Translations under genes and position numbers: made by a program
Notes under the pieces: generated by a model
Seen by the model: only the letters and a program-made list of their open reading frames with translations
Told to the model about the DNA's origin: nothing
Database searches by the model: none
Assembly (NCBI GenBank): GCA_038226175.1
Contig: JBBRQP010000003.1
Coordinates: 1 to 64,000 of the forward strand
Source of the DNA: JBBRQP01 sp038226175
GTDB lineage: Bacteria > Cyanobacteriota > Cyanobacteriia > Gloeobacterales > Anthocerotibacteraceae
Reading direction: 5' to 3'
Length of the DNA: 64,000 nucleotides
In this document: positions 40,162 to 49,826 of the stretch, one piece after another
Layout: every line of letters begins with the position of its first letter
Position numbering within the stretch: the stretch's first letter is position 1

Positions 40162-41814
40162 ATGACTGAAAGAAAACGCAAACTCAAGGCTTCACTGCCC
40201 ATTGCGCTCTTGGCGATGACGGCAGCGCTGGGGTTAGCCGCCCATGCCGCAGGGGACTCGACTGGAGCCTTGGTAGATTGGTCGCGGGTGAGCAAAAGCC
40301 CGCCTGATTTGACGACGGTTGCCAACACAGTCGGTAATCTCAAAGTCGGTCTCAACATGACCTGGGTACTGATCACAGGGTTTTTAGTATTTTTTATGCA
40401 GGCGGGGTTTGCTCTGGTTGAGACTGCCTTCTGTCGCGCCAAAAATGCTGCTCACACCATGATGATGAATATCATGGTTTTTTGTGTTGGCTTGACTGGT
40501 TATTACATCTGTGGTTTTGCCTTCATGTTTGGTGGTTTTGGTGAAACCCTGACCATGGGCGATACTAGCAAAATTATGAACGGCATGTTGACGGTTGGCG
40601 GACTAGATATTCTGGGAACCAAAGGCTTTCTTTTGACCGGAGACTTTTATGATGTCTCCGTGATGACGCTGTTTCTGTTCCAACTCGTATTTATGGATAC
40701 GGCAGCTACCATCCCCACTGGTTCGACTGCCGAACGGATTCAGTGGCGGGGGTTTTTGTTAATGGGTTTTTGGGTCAGCATGTTCATCTATCCTTTGATT
40801 GGCTGCTGGGTCTGGGGTACGGGCTGGCTGGCTGATTTGGGTGTCAATGCTGGTCTGGGTCACGGCTCCGTTGACTTTGCCGGGTCTGGCGTAGTGCACA
40901 TGGTCGGTGGTGCGGTGGCGCTAGCTGGTGCGATAGTTATTGGGCCACGCATTGGCAAATACGGCCCCAATGGTGAGGTCAATGCTATTCCTGGTCATAA
41001 TCTGCCGATGGGTGCCTTGGGCGTTATTATTTTGTTCTTTGGTTGGTTTGGCTTTAACCCCGGCTCAACGCTCGCTGCGACTGATTTACGTATTGCTGAT
41101 GTGGCAGTAACCACGATGATTGCTGGTGGTTTTGGTGGCCTAGCCGCTATGTTCCGCATGTGGATCTGGGAAGGCAAGCCCGATCCTGGTTACATCATGA
41201 ATGGCGTTCTCGCTGGTCTGGTCGCTATTACTGCGCCCTGCGCCTTTGTCAGTCCCGTAGATGCGATGATTATCGGCATACTAGCGGGCGGTTGGGTTTG
41301 TGATGCGGGTTTATTTATTGAGCGCAAACTAAAAATTGATGACCCCGTTGGTGCCATTGCCGTTCACTTTTGCAATGGGGCTTTTGGTTTGGTTTGTGTC
41401 GGTATCTTCTCAGATGGTACTTACGGCACAGGCTGGAACGGAGCGCATCTGTTTAAATTAGCCAGTGGTGCGACCCAGTATATTGCCGATCCTACTAAAG
41501 CTCCTACAGGCGCTGTGGAAATGGGTGTAACTGGTTTATTGCACGGGGATAACACTCAAATGCTGGCTCAATTAGCCGAGTGCGGTGCGATTGTCGTGTT
41601 TGCATTTGGGCTATCTTATCTCTTCTTCACCCTCGTTAATGCCATCGGTTGGCTACGGGTTTCGGCAGAAGTCGAGCTAGGTGGACTAGATGTGCCGGAG
41701 ATGGGTACATGGGGTTATCCTGACCCCGAAGCCACCTTCGCACCGCCTACGAGTGCTTCAAGCTCTATCGGTATGGGTACCATGCGTCCCCAACCACAAC
41801 AGCAACAAGAGTAG
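40162..41814 (+). CDS. amt: Ammonium transporter
   Basis: A 550-residue Amt/MEP/Rh-family channel with an N-terminal signal-like segment and 11 membrane helices. Signatures: MQAGFALVETAFCRAKNAAHTMMMN, DFAGSGVVHMVGGAVALAG (with the first pore His), FFGWFGFNPGS and the second-His segment DDPVGAIAVHFCNGAFGLVCVG. The long form with the N-terminal peptide is common in cyanobacteria. Expression is probably under NtcA control through the palindrome upstream, and it ends in a GC-rich terminator. Confidence 0.96.
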   Translation: MTERKRKLKASLPIALLAMTAALGLAAHAAGDSTGALVDWSRVSKSPPDLTTVANTVGNLKVGLNMTWVLITGFLVFFMQAGFALVETAFCRAKNAAHTMMMNIMVFCVGLTGYYICGFAFMFGGFGETLTMGDTSKIMNGMLTVGGLDILGTKGFLLTGDFYDVSVMTLFLFQLVFMDTAATIPTGSTAERIQWRGFLLMGFWVSMFIYPLIGCWVWGTGWLADLGVNAGLGHGSVDFAGSGVVHMVGGAVALAGAIVIGPRIGKYGPNGEVNAIPGHNLPMGALGVIILFFGWFGFNPGSTLAATDLRIADVAVTTMIAGGFGGLAAMFRMWIWEGKPDPGYIMNGVLAGLVAITAPCAFVSPVDAMIIGILAGGWVCDAGLFIERKLKIDDPVGAIAVHFCNGAFGLVCVGIFSDGTYGTGWNGAHLFKLASGATQYIADPTKAPTGAVEMGVTGLLHGDNTQMLAQLAECGAIVVFAFGLSYLFFTLVNAIGWLRVSAEVELGGLDVPEMGTWGYPDPEATFAPPTSASSSIGMGTMRPQPQQQQE

Positions 41815-41835
41815 TCATGATATAGCGGTTTTACA

Positions 41836-41866
41836 GAAGCTCTTCCTTCGGGGAGGGCTTTTATTT
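41836..41866 (+). terminator. Intrinsic terminator of amt
   Basis: A stem AGCTCTTCC/GGGAGGGCT with two G-U pairs and a UUCG tetraloop, followed by TTTTATTT, 22 bp after the amt stop. It runs up to the stop codon of the convergent xth gene. Confidence 0.8.
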
Positions 41867-42635
41867 ACACTATAAATTCTGCTCCCACAGGGGCATGATC
41901 TGATGGTTTTTCTAGCTTGCGCGGCTCCGGGTCAATCCAAGAGCGGATACATTTTGAGGCCAAAGATGGTGTGACCCAGATATGGTCAATGCGTAAACCC
42001 TTGTTGCGCCGAAAAGCGCCTTCACGATAATCCCACCAACTAAACTGTCGCTGCTCCGGTTGATGTAACCGAAATGTATCGACTAGCCCCCAAGCGCGAA
42101 TTTGCTCTAAGGCTGCACGCTCAAGCGGATGAAACCCGACTTGGTTGGTCATTGCTTTGACATCATAGACATCAAGTTCGGCTGGAGAAATATTAAAATC
42201 TCCACAAAGCAAGACTGGAGCTTGGGGGTCATAGCTCTCTTTTAGTAAGCAATTGAGCTGCTCTAACCAACCAAGTTTGTATTGGAATTTGTCCGAATCA
42301 ACTGTGCCACCATTAGGAATGTATAAATTTAAGACCTGTACGCCTTGAATAGTTGCGCCCAATAGACGGCAGTGACCCAAGGTCTGGTCATAGAGCCAAC
42401 CCAGACGCATATCTGTCAGAGGAAATTTAGAGAGGATTGCCACCCCGTTATAGCTTTTTTGACCCAAGATCGCGACTTGGTAGCCTAATTCCTCAAAGAC
42501 TGTTCGTGGAAACTTCTCATCGGGAGTTTTAGTTTCTTGCAAACAGACTACTTCTGGCTGATGCTCCGTCAACCATGCTGTTACCAGAGGTAACCGCGCT
42601 GTGATCGAGTTAACATTCCAACTAATTACCCGCAT
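41865..42635 (-). CDS. xth: Exodeoxyribonuclease III
   Basis: A 256-residue AP endonuclease/3'-exonuclease of the Xth family. Start ATG 42635 (MRVISWNVNSITARL), preceded by GAGGA, matches the family; Mets further upstream would add 36 unneeded residues. Motifs: WNVNS, CLQETKTPDEKFP, the GDFNISPAELDV metal site, and KGLRIDHIWVTP plus SDHAPVGAEF at the C-terminus. It repairs abasic sites and oxidised 3' ends. Confidence 0.93.
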   Translation of the reverse strand: MRVISWNVNSITARLPLVTAWLTEHQPEVVCLQETKTPDEKFPRTVFEELGYQVAILGQKSYNGVAILSKFPLTDMRLGWLYDQTLGHCRLLGATIQGVQVLNLYIPNGGTVDSDKFQYKLGWLEQLNCLLKESYDPQAPVLLCGDFNISPAELDVYDVKAMTNQVGFHPLERAALEQIRAWGLVDTFRLHQPEQRQFSWWDYREGAFRRNKGLRIDHIWVTPSLASKCIRSWIDPEPRKLEKPSDHAPVGAEFIV

Positions 42636-42715
42636 CTTAGTCCTCAGCAGGCAACTATTGGTCATCGTACTACGTCTACATAGATTTAAGACAAGGGAGA
42701 ACTCGGTGCGGTATC

Positions 42716-43891
42716 GTGAATAAGGGTATCTGGAAAAGGCCACTGCACTTGAAAGCTTTTGGGTTACCGGGGATTTCGCGGCTCGACCGTTATTTATTTA
42801 TGGAAATGGCACTACCTTTTCTCTTTGGGGTAGCCGCATTTACATCACTTGTGATGGCTATTGGTTCTTTGTTTGAATTAATTCGTTATATGGTCGAAAA
42901 TGGCATGCCACTGATGGTAGCTGGGCGTATTTTTTTATTGCGCTTACCGCAGTTTGTGGTGTTGACCTTTCCGATGGCGATGCTACTCGCACCTCAGTTT
43001 GCCTACAATCGACTCAGTGCTGATAGCGAGATCACTGCGCTCAAAGCCTGCGGGGTCAGTGTTTACCGGATGATGGTACCAGTGGTGGTTATGAGTCTGG
43101 CGGTGACGGCCTTGACCTTTGCTTTTAATGAGCAAATCGTACCCTCAGCTGCCTACGAAGCCAGTGTTACCCTAGCTCATGCGCTCAATACTGAGGTGCC
43201 TTCTTTTAAAAAAGATAATATCTATTACCAAGAGTTTGAAGACCGTAAAGCTCCTGATGGCAGCACATTTCGTCAAATAGCCCGGATTCTTTATGCCCAA
43301 CGCTATAACCAAGGCGTACTAGAAAATTTGACAGTATTAGACTTCACCCAAGACCAGCTCAATCAGATCATGACGGCTAAACGTGGTACTTGGCTGCCCA
43401 AACAGCAAAAATGGCTCTTTGAGAATGGCACTACCTATGGTGTGGATACAGCGAATAACTACCACGATATTTTGAAATTTGACCGTCAAGAAATTAATCT
43501 CTCGCAACGTCCCCTCGATCTGCTTGAAAAAAGTAAGCGTACACCCGAAGCCATGACCATCAACGAACTGCGTGATTATATTCGACTTCTCCAAGAGGCG
43601 GGTCAAGACACTACCGCCCTCAAAGTCAGCTACTACCAAAAATTTGCCCTACCCTTTACCACGATTGCTTTTGCCCTCGTCGGTGCGATGTTAGGTCTAC
43701 GCCCACAGCGGACGACCGGGGTCTTGGGTTTTGGGGTCAGTATCTTGATTATCTTTGCTTATTACGTCTTACTGACACTGACCCAGGCTTGGGGACAACT
43801 AGGCTATTTACAGCCCATGGTTGCAGCTTGGCTGCCCTTTATGATTACAGTCGCTATTGGTAGTGGCCTATTGTGGCGCGTTTCCCGCTAG
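42716..43891 (+). CDS. LptF/LptG-type permease (YjgP/YjgQ family)
   Basis: A 391-residue inner-membrane protein with six predicted helices split by a large periplasmic domain (about residues 130-290). ISRLDRYLFMEMALPFLFGVAAFT and the C-terminal half (PFTTIAFALVGAMLGLRPQRTTGVLGFGVS) are family signatures. LptF and LptG are the transmembrane subunits of the ABC pump that extracts LPS from the inner membrane. The start is GTG at 42716. Only one of the pair is present here, as in many cyanobacteria that have a single LptFG-like protein. Confidence 0.9.
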   Translation: MNKGIWKRPLHLKAFGLPGISRLDRYLFMEMALPFLFGVAAFTSLVMAIGSLFELIRYMVENGMPLMVAGRIFLLRLPQFVVLTFPMAMLLAPQFAYNRLSADSEITALKACGVSVYRMMVPVVVMSLAVTALTFAFNEQIVPSAAYEASVTLAHALNTEVPSFKKDNIYYQEFEDRKAPDGSTFRQIARILYAQRYNQGVLENLTVLDFTQDQLNQIMTAKRGTWLPKQQKWLFENGTTYGVDTANNYHDILKFDRQEINLSQRPLDLLEKSKRTPEAMTINELRDYIRLLQEAGQDTTALKVSYYQKFALPFTTIAFALVGAMLGLRPQRTTGVLGFGVSILIIFAYYVLLTLTQAWGQLGYLQPMVAAWLPFMITVAIGSGLLWRVSR

Positions 43892-43933
43892 ACGGGTTTG
43901 CGGTATGATAATAAAAGTCCCCAAAACGACGAT

Positions 43934-44010
43934 GGCGAGTGTGGTGAAGCGGTCAACACAGAGGATTGTGGTTCCTCCATTCGCGGGTTCGAACCCCGTC
44001 ACTCGCCCCA
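43934..44010 (+). tRNA. tRNA-His (GTG anticodon)
   Basis: GCGAGTG pairs with CACTCGC in the acceptor stem, with the extra 5' G(-1) opposite C73 that is the histidine identity element. The anticodon loop TTGTGGT carries GTG; the T arm has the normal GGGTTCGAACCCC. CCA is encoded (44008-44010). It sits 17 bp before trpS, so tRNA and trpS are probably on one transcript. Confidence 0.96.
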
Positions 44011-44026
44011 CATCTAAATTCACCTC

Positions 44027-45025
44027 ATGATCCATAAACAACGCACCCTTTCCGGCATTCAGCCCACGGGACAACTCCATCTGGGCAATTATCTCGGAGC
44101 CATTCGCAACTGGGTGAGCCAGCAGCAGTCCTACGAAAACTACTTTTGTGTAGTAGACCTACATGCCCTGACCATACCCCATGACCCACAGGCTCTACGT
44201 GCAGCTAGTCGCGCCGTGGCAGCTCTTTATTTGGCCTGCGGTGTAGACCCCGACCATGCCACAATTTTTATCCAATCTCATGTGCCCCAACACAGCCAAT
44301 TAGCCTGGTTATTAATGACGCAAACACCGCTTAATTGGCTAGAGAGTATGACGCAATACAAAGAAAAAAGTCTGCGCCAAGGCGAGCAGGTTAGTGCCGG
44401 ATTATTGAATTATCCAGTCTTAATGGCAGCGGATATTTTACTTTATCAACCCCACGCGGTACCCGTGGGTGCCGACCAAAAAGAACACATCGAAATCACC
44501 CGTGACATTGCTCGTCGTTTTAATAGTCTTTATGGTCAAAGTTTCCGTATTCCCGAACCTTTGATTCAAAAAGAAGGGGCACGGATTATGAGTCTAACGG
44601 ATGGCACAAAAAAGATGTCCAAGTCCGATGAATCAGAGCTAAGTCGCCTTAATTTATTAGATTCACCTAAAGAAATCGAGAAGAAAATCAAGAAAGCTAA
44701 AACTGATATACAACTTGGCTTAACCCTTGACCCGGAGCGGCCTGAGTCTACTAATCTCTTGACGATTTATGCTCTGATGAGTGGGGAAACTTTAGAGCAG
44801 GTTGCAGCTCAGTTTGCTACGGCGGGTTATGGTGTGTTCAAAAAGCAATTAATTGAAGTAACTGTTGCTTTTTTAGAACCAATGCAGGAGCGATATCAAC
44901 AGTTAACATCCGAACCCGGTTATTTGGAAGCAATTCTCAAGCAAGGTGCAAGCAAAGCCCAAGCTGTAGCCCAAGAAACTTTAAGCAAAGTCAGTACTAA
45001 TATCGGTCTGTTACCGCCGACCTAA
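44027..45025 (+). CDS. trpS: Tryptophanyl-tRNA synthetase
   Basis: A 332-residue class I synthetase. The HIGH-like segment GIQPTGQLHLGNYLGA and the KMSKS motif (KKMSKSDES) are present, as is GADQKEHIEITRDIARRFN. It charges tRNA-Trp. The gene begins just after tRNA-His on the same strand. Length is normal. Confidence 0.96.
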   Translation: MIHKQRTLSGIQPTGQLHLGNYLGAIRNWVSQQQSYENYFCVVDLHALTIPHDPQALRAASRAVAALYLACGVDPDHATIFIQSHVPQHSQLAWLLMTQTPLNWLESMTQYKEKSLRQGEQVSAGLLNYPVLMAADILLYQPHAVPVGADQKEHIEITRDIARRFNSLYGQSFRIPEPLIQKEGARIMSLTDGTKKMSKSDESELSRLNLLDSPKEIEKKIKKAKTDIQLGLTLDPERPESTNLLTIYALMSGETLEQVAAQFATAGYGVFKKQLIEVTVAFLEPMQERYQQLTSEPGYLEAILKQGASKAQAVAQETLSKVSTNIGLLPPT

Positions 45026-45166
45026 ATCAGCCTAAAACCTCCCCCAAACTGCGGTCTATCAGCCAACTCGAAGCTCTTTGTGTTAAAATCAAGTAGTACC
45101 TGTCAAAGATGTGTTTAATTGCAAAATTAGAGCACATTAAATTTTTGCCTCTCGGAGTTCTGAACG

Positions 45167-47176
45167 ATGACACAATCTCCTGTTAATTTGGGTACGGTAA
45201 CGGATAGCTCCTATGGTGCAGAACAAATTGAAGTTTTAGAAGGTTTAGAAGCTGTTCGTAAACGCCCGGGCATGTATCTCGGCGGAACTGATCAGACTGC
45301 ATTACATCATTGCCTCTATGAAATTGTTGACAATTCGGTAGACGAAGCCTTGGCGGGTCATTGTACTGAGATTCAAGTTACCTTGCACACCGATAATTCG
45401 GCGAGTGTCGAAGATAATGGGCGGGGCATCCCTACGGGCATTGTTGCTAAAACGGGCTTAAGCGCGGTAGAAACGGTTTTTACGGTGCTTCACAGCGGCG
45501 GTAAGTTTGGCGGTAGCGGCTACAAAGTTTCTGGGGGTTTACACGGCGTTGGGGCATCTTGTGTCAATGCGGTTTCTGAGCGCATGACCGTCGAAGTCTA
45601 CCGCGAAGGCCGTGTTCACGCCATTGAATTTCGTGGCTACAACCCTGAGGGTAAAGTCGGTGCGCCGATGGCTCCTCTAGTCACGCTCGGCAAGACACAA
45701 AAGCATGGTACGCGGGTGCGCTTTTGGCCTGACCCCCGTGTCTTCAAAGACCCTAGCGGCGAACAGCCGACGTTGACCTTTAATCTCGATACGGTTTTGG
45801 TACGGTTGCGCGAAATGACCTTTCTCAACCGTGGCCTCAAAATTATCCTGCGTGATGAGCGTTTACCCGAGACCGCTGATAATGCCTATCAAGAGTTTTA
45901 TTACGCTGGGGGTATTGCGAGCTACGTTGATTTTTTGAATAGTTCGCGTGTGGCTCTACACCCCACGATTTATTTTGAAAGCTCCCGTGATGAAGTCATG
46001 GTTGAGATTGCTTTGCAATATACCGATGCCTACAATGACTCGGTCTATGCCTTTGCTAACAATATCGGCAACCCTGATGGTGGCACCCACCTCACTGGAT
46101 TTCGTAATGCCTTGACCCGCATTCTTAACGAATATGCCCGTCGCAATAACTTGGTTAAAGAAACTGATGATAACTTCACAGGCGATGATGTCCGTGAAGG
46201 GCTTACGGCGATTATTTCTGTGAAAGTACGTGACCCACAGTTTGAGAGCCAAACCAAAGTCAAACTCCTCAATAACGAAGTGCAAGGGGCTGTCCAAGGC
46301 GTACTTGGTGAAAACCTCGCAGACTGGCTCGAACGTAATCCCAAAGTTGCTAAGGATATCATTGCCAAAGCTCTCAATGCTCGCAATGCCCGAGAAGCCG
46401 CCCGTAAAGCTCGTGAGCTGGTACGCCGCAAATCCGCGCTTGAATCTGGCTCTCTACCTGGTAAGCTAGCTGATTGCTCCGAGCGTGACCCTGCCAAATC
46501 CGAAGTCTTTTTGGTCGAGGGCGACAGTGCGGGTGGCTCTGCTAAACAAGGCCGTGACCGCAGATTTCAGGCGATTTTACCCTTGCGCGGCAAGATTCTC
46601 AATATCGAACGCGCCGATGACCGCCGCATCTACAACAACACTGAAATTCAAGCCATGATCACAGGACTAGGCCTAGGGCTTAAGTCCGAAGAGTTTGAAG
46701 TCAGTAAGTTGCGCTACCACCGGATTGTATTGATGACTGATGCGGACGTTGATGGCGCCCATATTCGCACCTTATTGCTGACTTTCTTTTATCGCTACAA
46801 ACGCGAACTGATCGAGCAGGGTTATATTTTTATTGCCCAACCACCGCTATACAAAATTAAAATTGGCTCGGGGCGCAATATCGAAACCCGTTATTGCTAT
46901 AGCGACAGCGAGCGCGATGCGATCTTGCAGAGCCTACGCGCTAATGCCAAGACTGAGATTCAACGCTTTAAGGGCTTAGGCGAAATGCAACCCGAAGAAC
47001 TCTGGGAAACCACCATGAACCCAGCAACCCGCTCTCTCAAGCGGGTGATCATCGAAGATGCCGCCGAAGCTGACCGTACCTTTACGATTTTGATGGGCGA
47101 TAAAGTGGAACCCCGTCGTGATTTTATTGAGACTTACGGTACGCGCCTTATTAACTTACAGCACCTAGATATCTAA
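45167..47176 (+). CDS. gyrB: DNA gyrase subunit B
   Basis: A 669-residue type IIA topoisomerase ATPase subunit. GHKL ATP-binding domain at the N-terminus (DNSVDEALAGHC, GRGIPTG, GGLHGVGASCVNAVS), transducer domain, then the TOPRIM with EGDSAGGSAKQGRDR (~residue 450) and DADVDGAHIRTLLLTF, and KGLGEMQPEELWETTM. It introduces negative supercoils with GyrA. It lies about 15 kb from the putative origin and is followed by a shared terminator. Confidence 0.95.
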   Translation: MTQSPVNLGTVTDSSYGAEQIEVLEGLEAVRKRPGMYLGGTDQTALHHCLYEIVDNSVDEALAGHCTEIQVTLHTDNSASVEDNGRGIPTGIVAKTGLSAVETVFTVLHSGGKFGGSGYKVSGGLHGVGASCVNAVSERMTVEVYREGRVHAIEFRGYNPEGKVGAPMAPLVTLGKTQKHGTRVRFWPDPRVFKDPSGEQPTLTFNLDTVLVRLREMTFLNRGLKIILRDERLPETADNAYQEFYYAGGIASYVDFLNSSRVALHPTIYFESSRDEVMVEIALQYTDAYNDSVYAFANNIGNPDGGTHLTGFRNALTRILNEYARRNNLVKETDDNFTGDDVREGLTAIISVKVRDPQFESQTKVKLLNNEVQGAVQGVLGENLADWLERNPKVAKDIIAKALNARNAREAARKARELVRRKSALESGSLPGKLADCSERDPAKSEVFLVEGDSAGGSAKQGRDRRFQAILPLRGKILNIERADDRRIYNNTEIQAMITGLGLGLKSEEFEVSKLRYHRIVLMTDADVDGAHIRTLLLTFFYRYKRELIEQGYIFIAQPPLYKIKIGSGRNIETRYCYSDSERDAILQSLRANAKTEIQRFKGLGEMQPEELWETTMNPATRSLKRVIIEDAAEADRTFTILMGDKVEPRRDFIETYGTRLINLQHLDI

Positions 47177-47240
47177 GTGCCCGCAAACAGAAAGCACTGC
47201 TCAGTGTAAGCACTGCTTTGATTGCCCAGTGTTGGACATA

Positions 47241-47277
47241 AAAAAAGACCTGAGCTTTTAAATAGGCTCAGGTCTTT
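47241..47277. terminator. Bidirectional intrinsic terminator
   Basis: A perfect 12-bp stem AAAGACCTGAGC/GCTCAGGTCTTT with a 10-nt loop between convergent gyrB and the Wzc-like gene. On the minus strand it is followed by a run of seven T (complement of 47240-47246), so it is a classic terminator for the polysaccharide genes; on the plus strand the T-run is shorter. Confidence 0.9.
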
Positions 47278-47294
47278 AAGTAACACTAGAAATC

Positions 47295-49817
47295 TTACTC
47301 AGCAGCACTCCGGTCTTGACTACGCCCCCCCGAACGATAGGTGTAGTAATCGTAGTAATCCTGCTGATAATAGGTCTCTTCGGTACTATCTTCACTGGTG
47401 GCGTTAATCACAAAGCCTACCAATTTTTTCTGGTGGGGCGATAAGCTATTGCGCACATCAGCTAGGTACTGCGGACGCAAGACCCCACGTGAAACCACCA
47501 AAACCACCGCATCCATATGCTGAGCAATGATTTGACTATCAGCAAACGCCATACTTGGCGGGGTATCAACTAACACGATGTCGTAATCTTCCTTGAGGCT
47601 TGCGATCAGGGAAGCAAAACGCTGAGAGGATAATAAAGCAACTGGATTGGGCACAATCGGGCCGGAGGTAATCATCCCAAAGTCTAAGCGTCCCATATCC
47701 TTTTGGACAACCTGGGAGGGGACAACCGAAGAACTGGTCAACACCACCGACAAGCCAATACGGTTAGGAATACCCACCAGCGTGTGTAAAGAAGGCCGCC
47801 GTAGATCTGCGTCAATCAACAAAACCCGCTTACCTAGTTCAACTAAAGCATTGGCGATATTCAAAGAACACGTAGACTTACCTTCACCCGGGATCGAGGA
47901 AGTAACACATATGGCCCGTAACTCTTCTTCTGGCTTGGAGAAGAGTAAGCGCGTGGCAATCCGACGAAAACTTTCACTGAAGTGAGAGTTGGAATAAGAA
48001 CCGCCATAGCTATACCGTCCGCCATAGCCATAACGTCCACCATAACCATAGCGACCTGCACCACCACCGCCGCCATAACCATAGCGTCCACCACCGCCTG
48101 CGCCACGTCGGGTAAATCTACGCTGAATGCTCTTGAAGAAGCGGGTAACAGCATTGCCCGTAGGACGTTCGGCTGAAGTCATGGGTTGAGCATTAGCCTC
48201 CGCACCCTCCATTTGGAAAACTGTCCGCATCGAAGTGGAGTAAGGTACAAATCCCAAAAAAGGCATATTGAGAATACGTTGAATGTCTTCTTTGCGGCGT
48301 AATTTGTTGTTGGAGAGTTCGAGGTAATAAGCCAACAAGAAACCTAAAACTAGACCACCAACCAAGGCAAATAAACCGTTATTTAAAGGCTTAGGTGCAA
48401 TAGGTAAGGTAGGCAAGTCAGCTTCTTCGAGAAAGCTCCAAGGAGAAACTTGCTGCACTGCCGTCAAACGGTAGTCTTCTACACGCTGGGTAATACTGTT
48501 GAGAACTTGCAAGTTGCGTTCGACTTGGTTACTCAGGTTTGCCTGCTCAATCACCCTAGCTGAAATACCATCCAAACGGCGGCGCACTTCTTGTTTGGCC
48601 TGTTGTAAGGCCACGAGAGAAGCCTGGGTTGAAGCAATTTTCGTTTCCGCTTCGACCAGTTCTGAGGTCAATGAATTACGTACTGGATTGGTAGGTACCA
48701 AATTAGGACGGTTGGTATCGGGAGCTTCTACTACCGAATCCCCGCCGTCACTTCCCAAAACAGTCCCATCTACTAAAGGCCGACTACGTGGTGTGGTGAT
48801 ACCCCGGTCTACTTGAGCATTACGAAAGAGTGCATCCCCTAAAATAGAGTTGGCTTGCTTGCGCAAAAGTTCTTCGGTGATCGAGATTTGACTTTTGAGA
48901 CCTTTGACAGGGGGATAATTGTCTGTGTAAGAAATCTTGTACAGAGCTAGTTGATTGTAGTAACCCTGCAATGTCGTGACTAATTTTTGGTAGTTTTCAT
49001 CATTACTAAGCGCTGAGGAAGCGAGGGCTTGGTCTTCGGTCACACCACCCAAACGACTGTAGAGGCGGGTACGGGTACCGTCTATGCTTTTAAGACTTAG
49101 GTTTTGATCTTGGACTGCTTTGTCGATGCCTAGGGAGTTTTCAGACAGAGCTTTTTGTAAGTCAGAAGGTAAAATTTCTGAGTTGCGGCTGACAAATTGC
49201 TGGTATTTGGTCTGAGCGTCTCTCAAGGATTCTTTGGCTTGGGGGAGCGTTGCTTGCAAATATTCGATTGTCTGACGCGCTGCTGCCCGTCTGGTCTCAA
49301 GGTCATGGGCAATAAAGGCTTTGCCTAGGCCATTTAAAAACAGTTGTACCCGCTCCGGTGAGGAATCCCGATAGGTCACTGTCAAAATCGGGTTGTCTTT
49401 ATCGGTCAAAACATTAAGCTGCTTGGAGATACCACGCGGGTCTTTTCCCGCAAAGAGGGGTAGCGAGTCAATGGCTTTTTTGACCACAGCCCGACTTTGG
49501 ATGATCTCTTCACCGGTAACACCATTATCAAAGATGCTCTGTCCATAAATATTGCTACCGTTGCTTCTCGGATCGCCGATGCTACGACTCGCTAGATCAA
49601 CGGTGGTATCTTTGAGCATCCGAATCGTAGTTTCGTAAACAGGCGTTTGTGAAACCGAAAGCAAATACATCAAAGAGCCGCACACCAGTCCTGTGAGTAA
49701 GATCAGCCACCAGCGATTTCTAAAAATGCCAAGGTAAAAATTAAGATCCTGACCTACAGGAGCAATGTCCTGTTGATTTGTAGGTAACGGCTGGGATTGA
49801 ACAGATAAATCATTCAT
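47295..49817 (-). CDS. Wzc-type polysaccharide co-polymerase / BY-kinase
   Basis: An 840-residue inner-membrane protein that controls length and export of a polysaccharide. First TM at ~33-52, a Wzz-type periplasmic domain with long helices (~55-460), second TM ~475-495, then a cytoplasmic kinase: Walker A in SIPGEGKSTCSLNIANAL (~640), Walker A' DADLRRPS and a C-terminal Tyr-rich tail (TYYQQDYYDYYTY) that autophosphorylates. Between TM2 and the kinase, at about residues 570-612, there is a Gly-Tyr-Arg insert with four RYGYGG-like repeats, which is not a normal part of the family. It is next to the Wza gene (9-bp gap) and far from the glycosyltransferase operon. Confidence 0.92.
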   Translation of the reverse strand: MNDLSVQSQPLPTNQQDIAPVGQDLNFYLGIFRNRWWLILLTGLVCGSLMYLLSVSQTPVYETTIRMLKDTTVDLASRSIGDPRSNGSNIYGQSIFDNGVTGEEIIQSRAVVKKAIDSLPLFAGKDPRGISKQLNVLTDKDNPILTVTYRDSSPERVQLFLNGLGKAFIAHDLETRRAAARQTIEYLQATLPQAKESLRDAQTKYQQFVSRNSEILPSDLQKALSENSLGIDKAVQDQNLSLKSIDGTRTRLYSRLGGVTEDQALASSALSNDENYQKLVTTLQGYYNQLALYKISYTDNYPPVKGLKSQISITEELLRKQANSILGDALFRNAQVDRGITTPRSRPLVDGTVLGSDGGDSVVEAPDTNRPNLVPTNPVRNSLTSELVEAETKIASTQASLVALQQAKQEVRRRLDGISARVIEQANLSNQVERNLQVLNSITQRVEDYRLTAVQQVSPWSFLEEADLPTLPIAPKPLNNGLFALVGGLVLGFLLAYYLELSNNKLRRKEDIQRILNMPFLGFVPYSTSMRTVFQMEGAEANAQPMTSAERPTGNAVTRFFKSIQRRFTRRGAGGGGRYGYGGGGGAGRYGYGGRYGYGGRYSYGGSYSNSHFSESFRRIATRLLFSKPEEELRAICVTSSIPGEGKSTCSLNIANALVELGKRVLLIDADLRRPSLHTLVGIPNRIGLSVVLTSSSVVPSQVVQKDMGRLDFGMITSGPIVPNPVALLSSQRFASLIASLKEDYDIVLVDTPPSMAFADSQIIAQHMDAVVLVVSRGVLRPQYLADVRNSLSPHQKKLVGFVINATSEDSTEETYYQQDYYDYYTYRSGGRSQDRSAAE

Positions 49818-49826
49818 GGGGGATTC

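Noticed and set aside
46045..46497. Long minus-strand frames opposite gyrB
   Set aside because: Antisense shadows of a highly conserved gene; composition is Ser/Arg-rich and unlike a real protein.
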